A DNA stretch of 64,000 nucleotides from positions 1 through 64,000 of the forward strand of contig CADCLU010000004.1 in assembly GCA_902802355.1 (NCBI GenBank), written 5' to 3'. This document shows positions 1-9,479 of this stretch, one piece after another. The notes beneath the pieces are model-generated. The model was not told the origin of the DNA. It worked only from the letters and a program-made list of their open reading frames with translations, and did not search any database. The position numbers were made by a program, and so were the translations under genes. The first letter of the stretch is position 1. Every line of letters begins with the position of its first letter. Origin of the DNA: an uncultured Erysipelotrichaceae bacterium (GTDB lineage: Bacteria > Bacillota_I > Bacilli_A > RFN20 > CAG-826).

Positions 1-135
1 GATCCGAAGAAGTTCTTAGAACTCAATGGTTCCTTCCCAACGAGAAAAGCGAAAAAAGCCGCCTCAATCATTCTTGACGGAAGCGGCTCATTAGACGAGT
101 TGTATAAACAATTGGATCACTTTGCTCTCTTCTGA
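1..135 (+). CDS. C-terminal end of an unidentified protein (partial)
   Basis: An open frame runs from the first base of the window to a TGA at 133-135 and encodes 44 residues that look protein-like (charged, with FPTRKAKK and a final LDELYKQL-type helix). The start lies outside the window. The last 19 bases overlap the 3' end of dnaI on the opposite strand, so the two genes converge. I do not recognise the family, and a segment this short cannot be assigned a function. Confidence 0.5.
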   Translation, partial: DPKKFLELNGSFPTRKAKKAASIILDGSGSLDELYKQLDHFALF

Positions 136-1006
136 GAGACGGTTTCGATACCCACTTCGAGAGTGACGACTTTCTCGATGTTCTTTTCGATTAGACTGCT
201 GACTCTCCCGCCCTGAATATAACCTTTGAAAAGGGAATAGAGTTGTTTAATCTCTTCAAGGCTGTATTGGCTTGTGAAATATGTTCTTAAACCTGCCCTG
301 CTTCTTTCAGAAAGGAGAGGGAGAAGAATCTGATCACGGATATATTCGTTTTTGAATTCACTTCCGAAATCATCAATGACCATGGTTCCAGGGTCATGAT
401 TTTGTCAAATTCCTTACGGTTAGTGTTTGCAAGGGATCTAAGTTCGTCGAAACGCTTAGCACAGTTAATAAAACAAACGGTTTCACCGTCTGCAGCTAAA
501 CCATTTAGGACCGCAGCAAGATAATACGATTTGCCCGAGTTTGCCTCGCCTTTTACATAGACCCACGGTTTGACACAATCTTTCATAAAGGTCTTCGCTA
601 AAGCAGTCTTGAGTTTCTTATACCTCTCACCCTTGACAGATTTGCCATTCAGATCGGCCCATTCTTCAGGGAAATCCTTATAGATGTAGTTCTTCTCAAG
701 GGCCTCTTTTCTCTTTGTCTCTTCGTTTGGTCCAAGAACATAGGAAAGCTTGCCAGAGTCATCAATGCAAAGTTTCATCGTCATGCCTGGGTATGGCGCT
801 TCAAGCTTATGACGAGGATCTTCCTCTGCCGCTCTCTGATCGAGATAGGTGGCTAAAAGAGGGAGGTAATTGGAGATTTCCGAATCATCGATGTCGAGGG
901 CATGAAGGTCGTTCATGAGTCGACGATCACAAAGAATCTCATCAAGGAGGCCAGTTTCCTTTTTAGCTTCCTTTATTTCTTTCGTATCTTTCACAAACGT
1001 TTCCAT
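117..1006 (-). CDS. dnaI: DnaI-type helicase loader, interrupted by a -1 frameshift
   Basis: This is the AAA+ loader that delivers the replicative helicase DnaC to DNA with DnaB and DnaD. The first frame (1006 down to about 385) carries the N-terminal domain and Walker A (GEANSGKS). The second frame (383 down to 117) carries Walker B (VIDDFGSE), sensor 1 (TYFTSQYS) and the C-terminus. Joined, they give about 296 residues, close to the Bacillus protein (311). The junction lies at 380-390, where CCATGG must be read one base back or a base is missing. I see no slippery heptamer there. The cysteine/histidine zinc ligands of the Bacillus N-terminal domain are not evident. The gene starts two bases after dnaB, so both form one operon. 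An assembly error or a recent mutation is more likely than true loss, because the rest of the sequence is intact. Confidence 0.85.
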
Positions 1007-1008
1007 AC

Positions 1009-2301
1009 TTACTTCCTGCTTCTGTTCTTCATCATCATCTCGAACTCTTCGTCATCGATTTCCTCTTCTTCGAGCTCATCCACCACTTCGGATGGTTTGA
1101 CTTCCTGCTGAGGTTTCTCTTCGACTGGCTTCTTTTCTTCCTTCTTCTTGCCATTACGCTTAGCATGGCCACCTAAGAAGTTAAGGGTATCAAGGGCATT
1201 GGTGATGCCGGCTCTAACGAGAGACGCGCCAAGTTTGGTGACATAAGCGCTAGAAAGGGCGTTTTCCTGAACTCCAAGGACGTAGAAGATGAGGGCGTTA
1301 GCGACATTCTCTGGGACACCCATATCGACGACAAGGGTCTGAATGAGTTTGACGTCGCTTGGGGCAGGTTTGTTGCCACGCTGAAGCTTGGTGAGGAATT
1401 CGAGGGTGGACATGTTGTCCATCATACGGATGACTTTCGCTGTTGGAGCGTCGCCATGGATCTCACTGCTCGTCTGTTTGATCTTCTCCTTATGGAGATA
1501 TTCGTATTTGGCGTTTTGCATCGCCAGCTCATTTAGATTATCGAAGTCCACTCGAGAGCCGATGATGTTCCTTGGGTGATATGAATCAGCGACGAATGAG
1601 GCCATTGCAGACTCTTCGTAGTTATATAACGCAGCGATTCTGGCGATACGTTTTACTTCGTCTCTTGTGATATAAGCTGGTTTGATGGTTGGGTTCACGT
1701 TGCTAAGCGCAGCGATGAAGGCGTTGTTATCAAAACCAAGCTGAAGGGTGCCGAAGACTCTTTCTCCGGTCTTAGGACCACTTTGGATGATGGAGGCGTT
1801 TCCGATATTGAGATGGAAGACATCGACGAAACGCTCACTGACGTTCTCGAATCCTTCATCGATGGTGTTCGTCTTGTACTTCCTCGAGATCTTCTGGCAC
1901 TCCTCTTCGCTAAGGAAGCTTCTTAAGGTGCCATATAAGAGCTCATTGCTGAAGAACTGGGCTGGGGTTCTTGGAGCCATGATGGAATAGAGATATAAGT
2001 GCCTTTTGCCAAGGATTTTGTGGTATGTGGCCACTAAACCGACGGCTTCGAGGTAAGAGAGCGCGCTTTCGAGTTCGCCGCTGGAGAGTCTGTACTTTGA
2101 GAGGAACTCGGAATGAGGTTTCTGGACACTTGCTTCCTCGGCGATGAATGCGAAATAAATGCTCACGTTCTTGATGCCGATGATCGGGGCATAAAGATCG
2201 AGGGCGTACTCGTAATCGTTGTTAGAGATAAGACTCGTTTTTCGTATCTCAAAGATATCGCTGGGGCTAAGTGTGGCTTTCATGTTGCTCAATCTTACCA
2301 T
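1009..2301 (-). CDS. dnaB: Replication initiation/membrane attachment protein DnaB (DnaB/DnaD family)
   Basis: This is a helicase co-loader of the Bacillus type, acting with DnaD and DnaI at oriC and at restarting forks. The protein has 430 residues. Near residue 35 it has the family signature ALDLYAPIIG, then a stretch MAPRTPAQFFSNELL typical of the DDBH1 region, a second DDBH2-like helical region (residues about 290-380) and a highly acidic/basic C-terminal tail. The start at 2301 has a purine-rich AAGAAG close by. An in-frame ATG at 2283 is a real alternative, because TGGTAAGAT, an extended -10 match, ends 8 bases before it and would give a leaderless message. dnaI follows directly. DnaA boxes lie in the upstream intergenic region. 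Confidence 0.9.
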   Translation of the reverse strand: MVRLSNMKATLSPSDIFEIRKTSLISNNDYEYALDLYAPIIGIKNVSIYFAFIAEEASVQKPHSEFLSKYRLSSGELESALSYLEAVGLVATYHKILGKRHLYLYSIMAPRTPAQFFSNELLYGTLRSFLSEEECQKISRKYKTNTIDEGFENVSERFVDVFHLNIGNASIIQSGPKTGERVFGTLQLGFDNNAFIAALSNVNPTIKPAYITRDEVKRIARIAALYNYEESAMASFVADSYHPRNIIGSRVDFDNLNELAMQNAKYEYLHKEKIKQTSSEIHGDAPTAKVIRMMDNMSTLEFLTKLQRGNKPAPSDVKLIQTLVVDMGVPENVANALIFYVLGVQENALSSAYVTKLGASLVRAGITNALDTLNFLGGHAKRNGKKKEEKKPVEEKPQQEVKPSEVVDELEEEEIDDEEFEMMMKNRSRK

Positions 2302-2355
2302 TTTCTTCTTTGTCGAAAAAGGGCATTTTCTCGATTATTTCTAACTTTTTGGGAG

Positions 2356-2453
2356 TTATCCACATTGGGGTGAAACGCTAAAAATCACACATGGACTAGG
2401 GATTATAAACTTCTAAACTTTGCCAAACTGAGTTATCCACATTTTTATCCCCA
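2356..2453 (+). promoter_or_regulatory. DnaA box cluster between dnaB and pfkA
   Basis: Two perfect DnaA boxes (TTATCCACA) lie at 2356-2364 and 2433-2441 in the same orientation, and a one-mismatch copy (TTATCCCCA) at 2445-2453. They sit in the AT-rich divergent intergenic region upstream of dnaB-dnaI and pfkA. This is what a DnaA-controlled replication operon would show. With only three boxes and no dnaA or dnaN nearby, it is more likely a transcriptional control or DnaA titration site than an origin. Confidence 0.65.
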
Positions 2454-2545
2454 ATTTTACTTGGTGAATGGCCCTACCTTTTATATAGATAAAAAATCTT
2501 CATTTTTGTCCTTCGAAAAACCTAACGAATTGAAAATATATGTAA

Positions 2546-2551
2546 TATAAT
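2546..2551 (+). promoter_or_regulatory. pfkA promoter -10 element
   Basis: A perfect TATAAT lies 23 bases upstream of the pfkA ATG. No good -35 is found at 16-18 bases spacing. The predicted transcript has a leader of about 17 bases that contains the GGAG ribosome binding site at 2563-2566. Confidence 0.55.
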
Positions 2552-2559
2552 CGTTGTGA

Positions 2560-3540
<981 letters not shown>

Positions 3541-3545
3541 AGTTC

Positions 3546-3573
3546 AAAGGGGATGCCAGTCATCTCCTTTTTT
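3546..3573 (+). terminator. Intrinsic terminator after pfkA
   Basis: AAAGGGGATG (3546-3555) pairs with CATCTCCTTT (3561-3570), with one G-U wobble, around the loop CCAGT, and a T-run follows. Confidence 0.75.
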
Positions 3574-3633
3574 GTTGGTTTGACTTTGCCCATCTATTTT
3601 CTTATATTGGATTTCAATACAAGGAGTAGGGAC

Positions 3634-4911
3634 ATGGTATTCAAATTTATTATTTGCTGTTTAATTGGGCTTTGTGCCTCCAAAACATTTGTCGCAACTG
3701 AAGATCCCAAAATAGACGCTTTTTCGAGTGGAATCAGTCTGAAAAACGAAATTATTTCTGAAGATAATAGAACTATTTTGTCATATGAAGACGTTCTAGG
3801 TTTCTATTACCAAAAGGTGTTAGAAAAATCAGAAAAAGTTTTTACTTACGAGGACTTCAGAGATGGCTATTACTCAGATGAAAACAACCTTGGCTTTTTT
3901 GAATATGCGGACACATTCTGTTCTGAACCTTTGTTCGCAAACAACAACGGTACCGCTCAAGACAGTTTAAGGAGCACCGAAAAAGAAAAAGAACCAGATA
4001 GGTCAAGCGGGGATGACGATTACGTTCTTTCTGATGATTATTACAGCATAACCCCAACGAGCGAATTCACAAGAAGACCATATAATCTAGCGTTTTCTTA
4101 CTCATCAATAAAGAAAGGCGACCTTGTTTTTGAGAGCAATCCATTATTTGGAATTGGGCATATAGGGATCATAATCAACAAATACAAAAACAGCCAATCC
4201 TATGGCACGTACATACAAACCGTTGAAGCCTTTAACAGCGGTGTAAAATACGCTTTCCTAGATGACTTAAGAATCATCGAAAAACAGGTTTTAGTGTTGA
4301 GGGTAGTCGGTTATACCTCAACCAAAGCAAACGGCGCATGCGCATTTGCCGAAAACCAAATGGGCGCTTCATACGGAGACCCTACGGTACATACATGGCA
4401 AACAGATAACTCCGATCATTGGTTTTGCTCAGAATTAGTTTATGCGGCTTGGTATAGGCAAGATATCAACATCTTAGAAATATATGATGAAAACAATCAT
4501 GTCGTCTTGCCTTATCATTGTTGGCCAATCGATATATATAACAGTTTTAATACTACCGAATTGAATATCGATCGATACGAGTATCTAAGCGTCAGCTTGG
4601 TTGGCAAAGATTGGAACAAGTGGGCCGTCCAAATAACAAATGAATCTTCCGAGGAGGTCCATGTTTATGTCAACCGGAAGATGTGTTTTGGAAACGATGC
4701 CATAAATTGGACAAGCCTAAATGATTTGGTTAGTTTTTATATGGATCCAAACGAATCTTTCAATTTCTACATAGAAACCAATTGGTTTGCAACTCACATC
4801 GCGCTTTGTTTTGTTGTTGGCCAAATCAGATTCCTCACTTACGGCTGGGAACTAACGCAAACCGGCAACACTTTCTCGTTACTAACCGGCAACGTTACAA
4901 TGAAAGCCTAA
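3634..4911 (+). CDS. Secreted NlpC/P60-like (YiiX/C92-type) cysteine hydrolase
   Basis: The 425-residue protein begins with a signal peptide (VFKFIICCLIGLCASKTFVAT). The middle has the circularly permuted papain fold signature of YiiX/YebB-type proteins: GDLVF, then GIGHIGIII with the catalytic histidine (about residue 185), and later HWFCSELVYAAW with the catalytic cysteine. These families hydrolyse amide or acyl bonds, but the substrate here is unknown. About 100 C-terminal residues look like a beta-rich domain. AGGAG at 3622-3626 sets the start at 3634; an earlier in-frame ATG lies inside the pfkA terminator. The next gene, an ABC transporter, follows after 9 bases, so the two are probably co-expressed. 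Both look AT-richer than pfkA and thrS, which suggests acquisition. Confidence 0.7.
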   Translation: MVFKFIICCLIGLCASKTFVATEDPKIDAFSSGISLKNEIISEDNRTILSYEDVLGFYYQKVLEKSEKVFTYEDFRDGYYSDENNLGFFEYADTFCSEPLFANNNGTAQDSLRSTEKEKEPDRSSGDDDYVLSDDYYSITPTSEFTRRPYNLAFSYSSIKKGDLVFESNPLFGIGHIGIIINKYKNSQSYGTYIQTVEAFNSGVKYAFLDDLRIIEKQVLVLRVVGYTSTKANGACAFAENQMGASYGDPTVHTWQTDNSDHWFCSELVYAAWYRQDINILEIYDENNHVVLPYHCWPIDIYNSFNTTELNIDRYEYLSVSLVGKDWNKWAVQITNESSEEVHVYVNRKMCFGNDAINWTSLNDLVSFYMDPNESFNFYIETNWFATHIALCFVVGQIRFLTYGWELTQTGNTFSLLTGNVTMKA

Positions 4912-4920
4912 TTAAAAACC

Positions 4921-7020
4921 ATGCTCGAAACAAAAAACCTCTGCAAAACCTACCTAAACAAAGGGAAAACCACCGCTGCCCTGAAGAATATTTCGCTTTC
5001 GTTTCCTTCAACATCGCTTATTGTTTTGTCTGGGCAGAGCGGCTCCGGAAAGACAACGCTTTTAAACATTCTTGGAGGGATGGATTTCCCTTCGGATGGA
5101 TCCTGTTCTTTTCGTGGGGCCGAGATTAAACGCAGGCTGGTAGACTCTTATAGAAAAGAAAACATAGGCTTTGTTTTTCAGGATTACAATCTGATCAACG
5201 ACGCCTCGATAAAAAACAATTTGAGAATGGCTTTTGAAATCGATGGCAAAAAACCAAACGACGATATAATGACCGAATATCTCAAACTAGTAGGCCTGCC
5301 CGACGAAAACGAAAGCCTTGAAGAGTTGTTTTTGAAAAAACCCAATGAGCTATCAGGAGGCCAGAGACAAAGAGTTGCTATCGCTCGAGCTTTAATTAAA
5401 AATCCTTCGATATTGTTGTTAGATGAACCGACGGGTTCATTAGACAAAAAGAATTCAATCAACCTTCTCAACCTTCTCAAACAATTATCGAAAAGTCGTC
5501 TTGTTATATTGTCCACCCACGACATAGACGTTGCAAAACCATATGCTGATCGAATCATCTCTCTTAAAAATGGTGAAGTGATTGGGGACGAAACAATCCA
5601 TGTTTCGCAAGAAAAAATAAATTCAGTAAGGGCGGGCAAAGAGAAGCAATCACCTTTATACTCTTTCCTTTGTTCCCTTAAAACCGCTTTGAGAGGGTTG
5701 CTAAAGAATCCTGTGCGCCTTATCAGTTCAATACTTCTTTCGTGTTTGACCTGCGGTGCGTTTGGGGTCGCTCTATCATTAAACGCTGCTGACGAAGGGA
5801 AAGTAGCTATTCGAACGCAATATGAACAAAGCAATAAAGCGTTCTTCTTTGTCAACTCTTCGATGGAATCCGCAAGCAATGGCATAAGTCAGCAGGAATG
5901 CGGTTTTTCATCAGAACAGAAAAAGCTCCTATCAAACTACAATGGCGGCAACGACCCTATCTACTTATGCAAGAGCGGCGTTTCTTATGAACGTTCGTCT
6001 GTTATAGGCCGTTCAGCAAAAAATCATTGCAACCCTTTTGCGAGGTTTTTGTATACCTCCTACGATTATGTGATGGAAATCGACGAGCAGTCTAATAAAG
6101 CTAACAACGTCCTTTCGAGAAGCGACCTTCTGAGCGACCAAACAATGTGCAGGCTTCCCGAAACATACGAAGAAATAGCCATAACCGATATGCAAGCCCA
6201 CTACTTGTTTAAGTATGGCGGTTATGACACTGAAACGAAGGAAAAAGTCTATTTCGATTCGATGGATTCTCTCATCGGTTTTAAGATCGATGGTCTTGCA
6301 ATTACCGGAGTTTTCAAAACCGAAGAGGACATTAATTATTGGCTCCCTATGGATGTTTTTAAAGGTTATGAGCAAGTATATGATTACGAAACAAACGAAA
6401 TGAGACTGGCTGCGGGTTTTTCTCCGGCAAAATACTTGATTGCAAAGCCGGGCTTTGCGAGAGAAAGGGGTAAGAATCCATCCATGGCTATGCTGCGTTT
6501 ATCCGGTAACATAGACAAAGACCTCTCATTAAGATCCTCACTCTCATATGATGTGAATGACACCAATTATTTCTGTTACTACACCGGGAGATACACAGGT
6601 TTTACGAACAAAATCAACGTCATAAGCGAGTTTGCAAGAGTTGTCATTTTTGGCGTCATCACGTGTTTTGTCATCATCGGCATGATTCTATCCCTGAACT
6701 TCTTCCATACAAACATAAAGGAAATGGAGAGGGAATTAGGGATCATGAAAGCGTTAGGTGCGAAGAATTCCTCGACAATCTCGACCGTATTCACCCAAGG
6801 ATCCATCATTGCCGCCATTGAGTTCATATTGTCTTTGATTGTCTGTCTTATCGGAAACCTGATATTCAACCTGAAACTATCCATCTCAATCCTCGAATTA
6901 TCCGCGATTCCGATTTTTGGCATGCTCGCCCTCATCGTTTTGACTATGCTCATCGTCTCTTCGTTCTCATCTTTGAAGGCTTTGACAAAGAAGCCAATCG
7001 ATATCATTGAGAATAAATAA
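4921..7020 (+). CDS. MacB-type ABC transporter, ATPase fused to FtsX-like permease
   Basis: It is a 699-residue fusion. The N-terminal ATPase (residues 1-230) has Walker A GQSGSGKTT, signature LSGGQRQR, Walker B ILLLDEPTGSLD and the H-loop STHD. The first membrane segment follows at about residues 265-285. A large external domain comes next, then three C-terminal membrane segments (about 575-595, 630-650, 662-685) with the FtsX-family stretch ELGIMKALGAKNS. This is the MacB topology, which works by mechanotransmission rather than through a channel, typically in export of peptides, lipoproteins or antibiotics. It sits 9 bases after the secreted hydrolase gene. The substrate is unknown; handling of that protein or of its product is an inference from position. 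Confidence 0.85.
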   Translation: MLETKNLCKTYLNKGKTTAALKNISLSFPSTSLIVLSGQSGSGKTTLLNILGGMDFPSDGSCSFRGAEIKRRLVDSYRKENIGFVFQDYNLINDASIKNNLRMAFEIDGKKPNDDIMTEYLKLVGLPDENESLEELFLKKPNELSGGQRQRVAIARALIKNPSILLLDEPTGSLDKKNSINLLNLLKQLSKSRLVILSTHDIDVAKPYADRIISLKNGEVIGDETIHVSQEKINSVRAGKEKQSPLYSFLCSLKTALRGLLKNPVRLISSILLSCLTCGAFGVALSLNAADEGKVAIRTQYEQSNKAFFFVNSSMESASNGISQQECGFSSEQKKLLSNYNGGNDPIYLCKSGVSYERSSVIGRSAKNHCNPFARFLYTSYDYVMEIDEQSNKANNVLSRSDLLSDQTMCRLPETYEEIAITDMQAHYLFKYGGYDTETKEKVYFDSMDSLIGFKIDGLAITGVFKTEEDINYWLPMDVFKGYEQVYDYETNEMRLAAGFSPAKYLIAKPGFARERGKNPSMAMLRLSGNIDKDLSLRSSLSYDVNDTNYFCYYTGRYTGFTNKINVISEFARVVIFGVITCFVIIGMILSLNFFHTNIKEMERELGIMKALGAKNSSTISTVFTQGSIIAAIEFILSLIVCLIGNLIFNLKLSISILELSAIPIFGMLALIVLTMLIVSSFSSLKALTKKPIDIIENK

Positions 7021-7038
7021 AGAAGAAAATCCTTTTTC

Positions 7039-7066
7039 TTGACAATGGCAACCTCGGTTCTAGAAT
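7039..7066 (+). promoter_or_regulatory. thrS promoter
   Basis: TTGACA (7039-7044), a 16-base spacer and TAGAAT (7061-7066) form a good vegetative promoter that starts transcription just ahead of the T-box leader. Confidence 0.75.
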
Positions 7067-7072
7067 GTCTTT

Positions 7073-7250
7073 AGCGATGACGGAGACACGCTCAAATGCC
7101 TATAGGCATATGGAGTACCACTCCTGAGCCCCTGACGATGAGCCAGGCGTTGCCTATTCGCGTTAAGAGTAGGAAAGTGCACTCAAACGAGTGAAGCAAG
7201 GTGGTACCGCGCGGAAGCGTCCTTAAGAGAATAGGGCGTTTTTTATTTTC
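7073..7250 (+). promoter_or_regulatory. T-box riboswitch (threonine) controlling thrS
   Basis: The leader has the conserved T-box AAGGTGGTACCGCG (7199-7212), whose TGG bulge pairs with the tRNA acceptor end. An intrinsic terminator follows, made of AGCGTCC (7216-7222) and GGGCGT (7234-7239) plus a T-run. Upstream, Stem I contains a GCGATGACGGAGA segment and an ACC triplet at 7117-7119 followed by ACTCCTGAGC, the usual place of the specifier codon. ACC is a threonine codon and agrees with the gene downstream. Uncharged tRNA-Thr would stabilise the antiterminator and switch thrS on. Confidence 0.93.
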
Positions 7251-7271
7251 TCGCCCGGAAAGGTCACTGAT

Positions 7272-9173
7272 ATGAAGATTATCTACGAAGGCAAAGAGAT
7301 CGAGCTCAAAGACGAAGCCAATGGCTTTGATCTAGCCAAAGAAGTCGATGCCGAAAACAAAAACGAAGATGTCGGATATCTCGTCGAAGAGAAGATCCAC
7401 GACATGAGAATGCCTTTACCTGAAGGCAAAGAGATCAAACTCATCAAGAAAGGCTCCAAAGAGGCTTTCGAGATGCTTAACCACAGCACCTCCCACCTCA
7501 TGGCCCAGGCTCTCACCCATTTGTATCCAGGATGCAAATTCGGATTCGGACCTGCTATCGATGAGGGTTATTACTATGACGTCGATTTCGGCGATGCCAA
7601 AGTCACCGAAGAGGACTTCCCTCGCATCGAGGCCGAGATGAAGAAATGCGCCAAAGAGAATAACCCATATGTCCGCAAGGACATCACTGCCGATGAGGCT
7701 CGTGTTGCCTTCAAGAACAACGAATACAAACAAGAACTCATCGATGAACACCAAGATGAGATGCTTACCACCTATCAAAACGGTGACTTCCTTGATTTCT
7801 GCAAAGGCCCACATATCCCTTCCACCGGTTTAATCAAGCACTTCAAGCTTCTTAGCGTCGCCGGCGCTTACTGGAGAGGCGATAGCAAGAACAAACAGCT
7901 CACCCGTATCTATGGCACCTCCTGGTGGAGCGAAGAAGACCTCAAAGAGCATCTTGAGATCTTAGAGAAGAGAAAGGCCAACGATCACCGTAAACTCGGA
8001 CGTGAGCTTGGCTTATTCATGATCACCGATTATGGTCCAGGATTCCCATTCTTCCTTCCAAACGGCATGACCCTTAAGAATGCCCTCATGGATTACTGGA
8101 AGAAGCTCCATATCAAATACGGATATAAGTTCATCGAAACCCCAACCATGCTTTCAAGAGAGCTTTGGGAAAAGAGCGGACATTGGGCTCACTACAAAGA
8201 GAACATGTACACCACCAAGATCGACGAGAAGGATTTCGCCATCAAACCAATGAACTGCCCTGGCGCCATGCTTGTCTACAATAGCGAGATTCACTCCTAC
8301 AAAGATCTTCCTCTCCGCTTAGCGGAGACTGGCCACGTCCACCGTCACGAAGCCAGCGGCGCTCTCAATGGCTTATTCAGAGTCCGTGCCTTCACCCAAG
8401 ACGATAGCCACATCTTCGTCAGACAAGACCAGATCGAGAGCGAAGTCAAAAACATCATGAAGCTCTTCGACGAGGTTTATAGCGTCTTCGGGCTTTCCTA
8501 TAAGATCGTTCTTTCCACCATGCCTGATGACCATATCGGCAGCGAGGAATTCTGGAAGAAATCCGAAGAGGCTTTAGCCGCTGCTTGTGAATCCAGCGGT
8601 CACGAATACTCCATCAATCCAAAAGATGGTGCCTTCTATGGTCCAAAACTCGACTTCAAACTCAAGGACTGTATGGGCAGAACCTGGCAATGCGGCACCA
8701 TCCAGCTTGACGTCAACCTCCCAGAGAGATTCAACTGCTACTACGTTGACCAAAACGGCGAGAAGGTCATGCCTGTCATGCTCCACCGTGTTGTCTTCGG
8801 TTCGATTGAAAGATTCATCGGCATCATCACCGAGAACTTCGGCGGTGCCTTCCCAACCTTCCTTGCCCCAGTTCAAGTGAACCTCCTCCCAGTCAATGGC
8901 GAGGTCCATGGCGAATATGCGAAGAAGCTTTGCGACATCTTGTCCTCCGAAGGCATCAGATGCGAAATCAGCGGGGACAATGAGAAGCTTGGCTACCGCA
9001 TGAGGCAATCGATCGTTAAGAAGATCCCATTCACCCTTGTCCTTGGCGACAAAGAGATGGCCAATAACGAAGTTACTTACCGCGTCTATGGTCAAGAGAA
9101 GCAGATCACCGTCTCCTTCGAAGAATTCAAGAAGATGGTCCACCACTCAATCGAGACCTACGCAAGATACTAG
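7272..9173 (+). CDS. thrS: Threonyl-tRNA synthetase
   Basis: It charges tRNA-Thr. The 633-residue protein has an N-terminal TGS domain (residues 1-60) and the editing domain with HSTSH (H71, H75) and a CKGPH motif. The class II catalytic core carries motif 2 around TGHVHRHEASG and the zinc ligands of the active site, and the C-terminal anticodon-binding domain follows. GGAAAGG about 8 bases upstream supports the ATG at 7272. Expression is set by the T-box. Length and domain order are normal. Confidence 0.97.
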   Translation: MKIIYEGKEIELKDEANGFDLAKEVDAENKNEDVGYLVEEKIHDMRMPLPEGKEIKLIKKGSKEAFEMLNHSTSHLMAQALTHLYPGCKFGFGPAIDEGYYYDVDFGDAKVTEEDFPRIEAEMKKCAKENNPYVRKDITADEARVAFKNNEYKQELIDEHQDEMLTTYQNGDFLDFCKGPHIPSTGLIKHFKLLSVAGAYWRGDSKNKQLTRIYGTSWWSEEDLKEHLEILEKRKANDHRKLGRELGLFMITDYGPGFPFFLPNGMTLKNALMDYWKKLHIKYGYKFIETPTMLSRELWEKSGHWAHYKENMYTTKIDEKDFAIKPMNCPGAMLVYNSEIHSYKDLPLRLAETGHVHRHEASGALNGLFRVRAFTQDDSHIFVRQDQIESEVKNIMKLFDEVYSVFGLSYKIVLSTMPDDHIGSEEFWKKSEEALAAACESSGHEYSINPKDGAFYGPKLDFKLKDCMGRTWQCGTIQLDVNLPERFNCYYVDQNGEKVMPVMLHRVVFGSIERFIGIITENFGGAFPTFLAPVQVNLLPVNGEVHGEYAKKLCDILSSEGIRCEISGDNEKLGYRMRQSIVKKIPFTLVLGDKEMANNEVTYRVYGQEKQITVSFEEFKKMVHHSIETYARY

Positions 9174-9187
9174 TAAGCATTTCAACC

Positions 9188-9214
9188 AAGGAACCTCACA
9201 AGGGGTTCCTTTTT
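9188..9214 (+). terminator. Intrinsic terminator after thrS
   Basis: AAGGAACC (9188-9195) pairs with GGTTCCTT (9204-9211), followed by a T-run. Confidence 0.8.
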
Positions 9215-9223
9215 AATGCTTAA

Positions 9224-9249
9224 TAAAAGAGCCGCATATTTTGCGGCTC
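9224..9249 (-). terminator. Intrinsic terminator after the DUF4926 gene
   Basis: GAGCCGCA (9229-9236) and TGCGGCTC (9242-9249) form a perfect 8-bp stem. Read on the minus strand it is followed by TTTTATT. It separates the accessory block from thrS. Confidence 0.75.
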
Positions 9250-9253
9250 AGTT

Positions 9254-9466
9254 TTAGTTGAGTTTATCAATCTCTTCTTTCGACAATTTCCTGAATTGCG
9301 AAGGCTTCATCGTAACGCAGTCTATTGTTTTGTGATTCTTATCGATGAACTCGATTTCATACGTTTTATCTTCTTCCCAAATCTCAACAACGGCTCCAAT
9401 TGTGCCAACAGGGATTCTGTCGACTTCTTCGACTGAAATTACTGTGTCATATAATTTGATTTCCAT
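9254..9466 (-). CDS. DUF4926-type small protein, probable immunity/antitoxin partner
   Basis: The 70-residue protein matches the DUF4926 pattern: LYDTV near the N-terminus, then VGTIGAVVEIWEEDKTYEIEF and a closing VTMKPSQFRKL. These look like small SH3-like barrel proteins. DUF4926 genes are typically found next to DUF6883 proteins, as here, and the pair is thought to act as toxin and immunity protein. AGGAGG lies 9 bases before the ATG. The gene starts 13 bases after the upstream DUF6883 gene, so they form one transcript with the putative toxin first. The role as antitoxin is inferred from family context. Confidence 0.75.
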   Translation of the reverse strand: MEIKLYDTVISVEEVDRIPVGTIGAVVEIWEEDKTYEIEFIDKNHKTIDCVTMKPSQFRKLSKEEIDKLN

Positions 9467-9479
9467 AGAGTGTTTCCTC

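Noticed and set aside
375-395. Programmed ribosomal frameshift in dnaI
   Set aside because: No slippery heptamer of the X-XXY-YYZ type, no stimulatory stem or internal Shine-Dalgarno is seen at the junction.
3634-7020. Bacteriocin production locus
   Set aside because: No precursor peptide with a double-glycine leader and no C39 peptidase domain on the transporter was found.
7416-9146. Several long minus-strand frames opposite thrS
   Set aside because: They are by-products of the codon use of thrS; none has a credible start site or protein-like composition.
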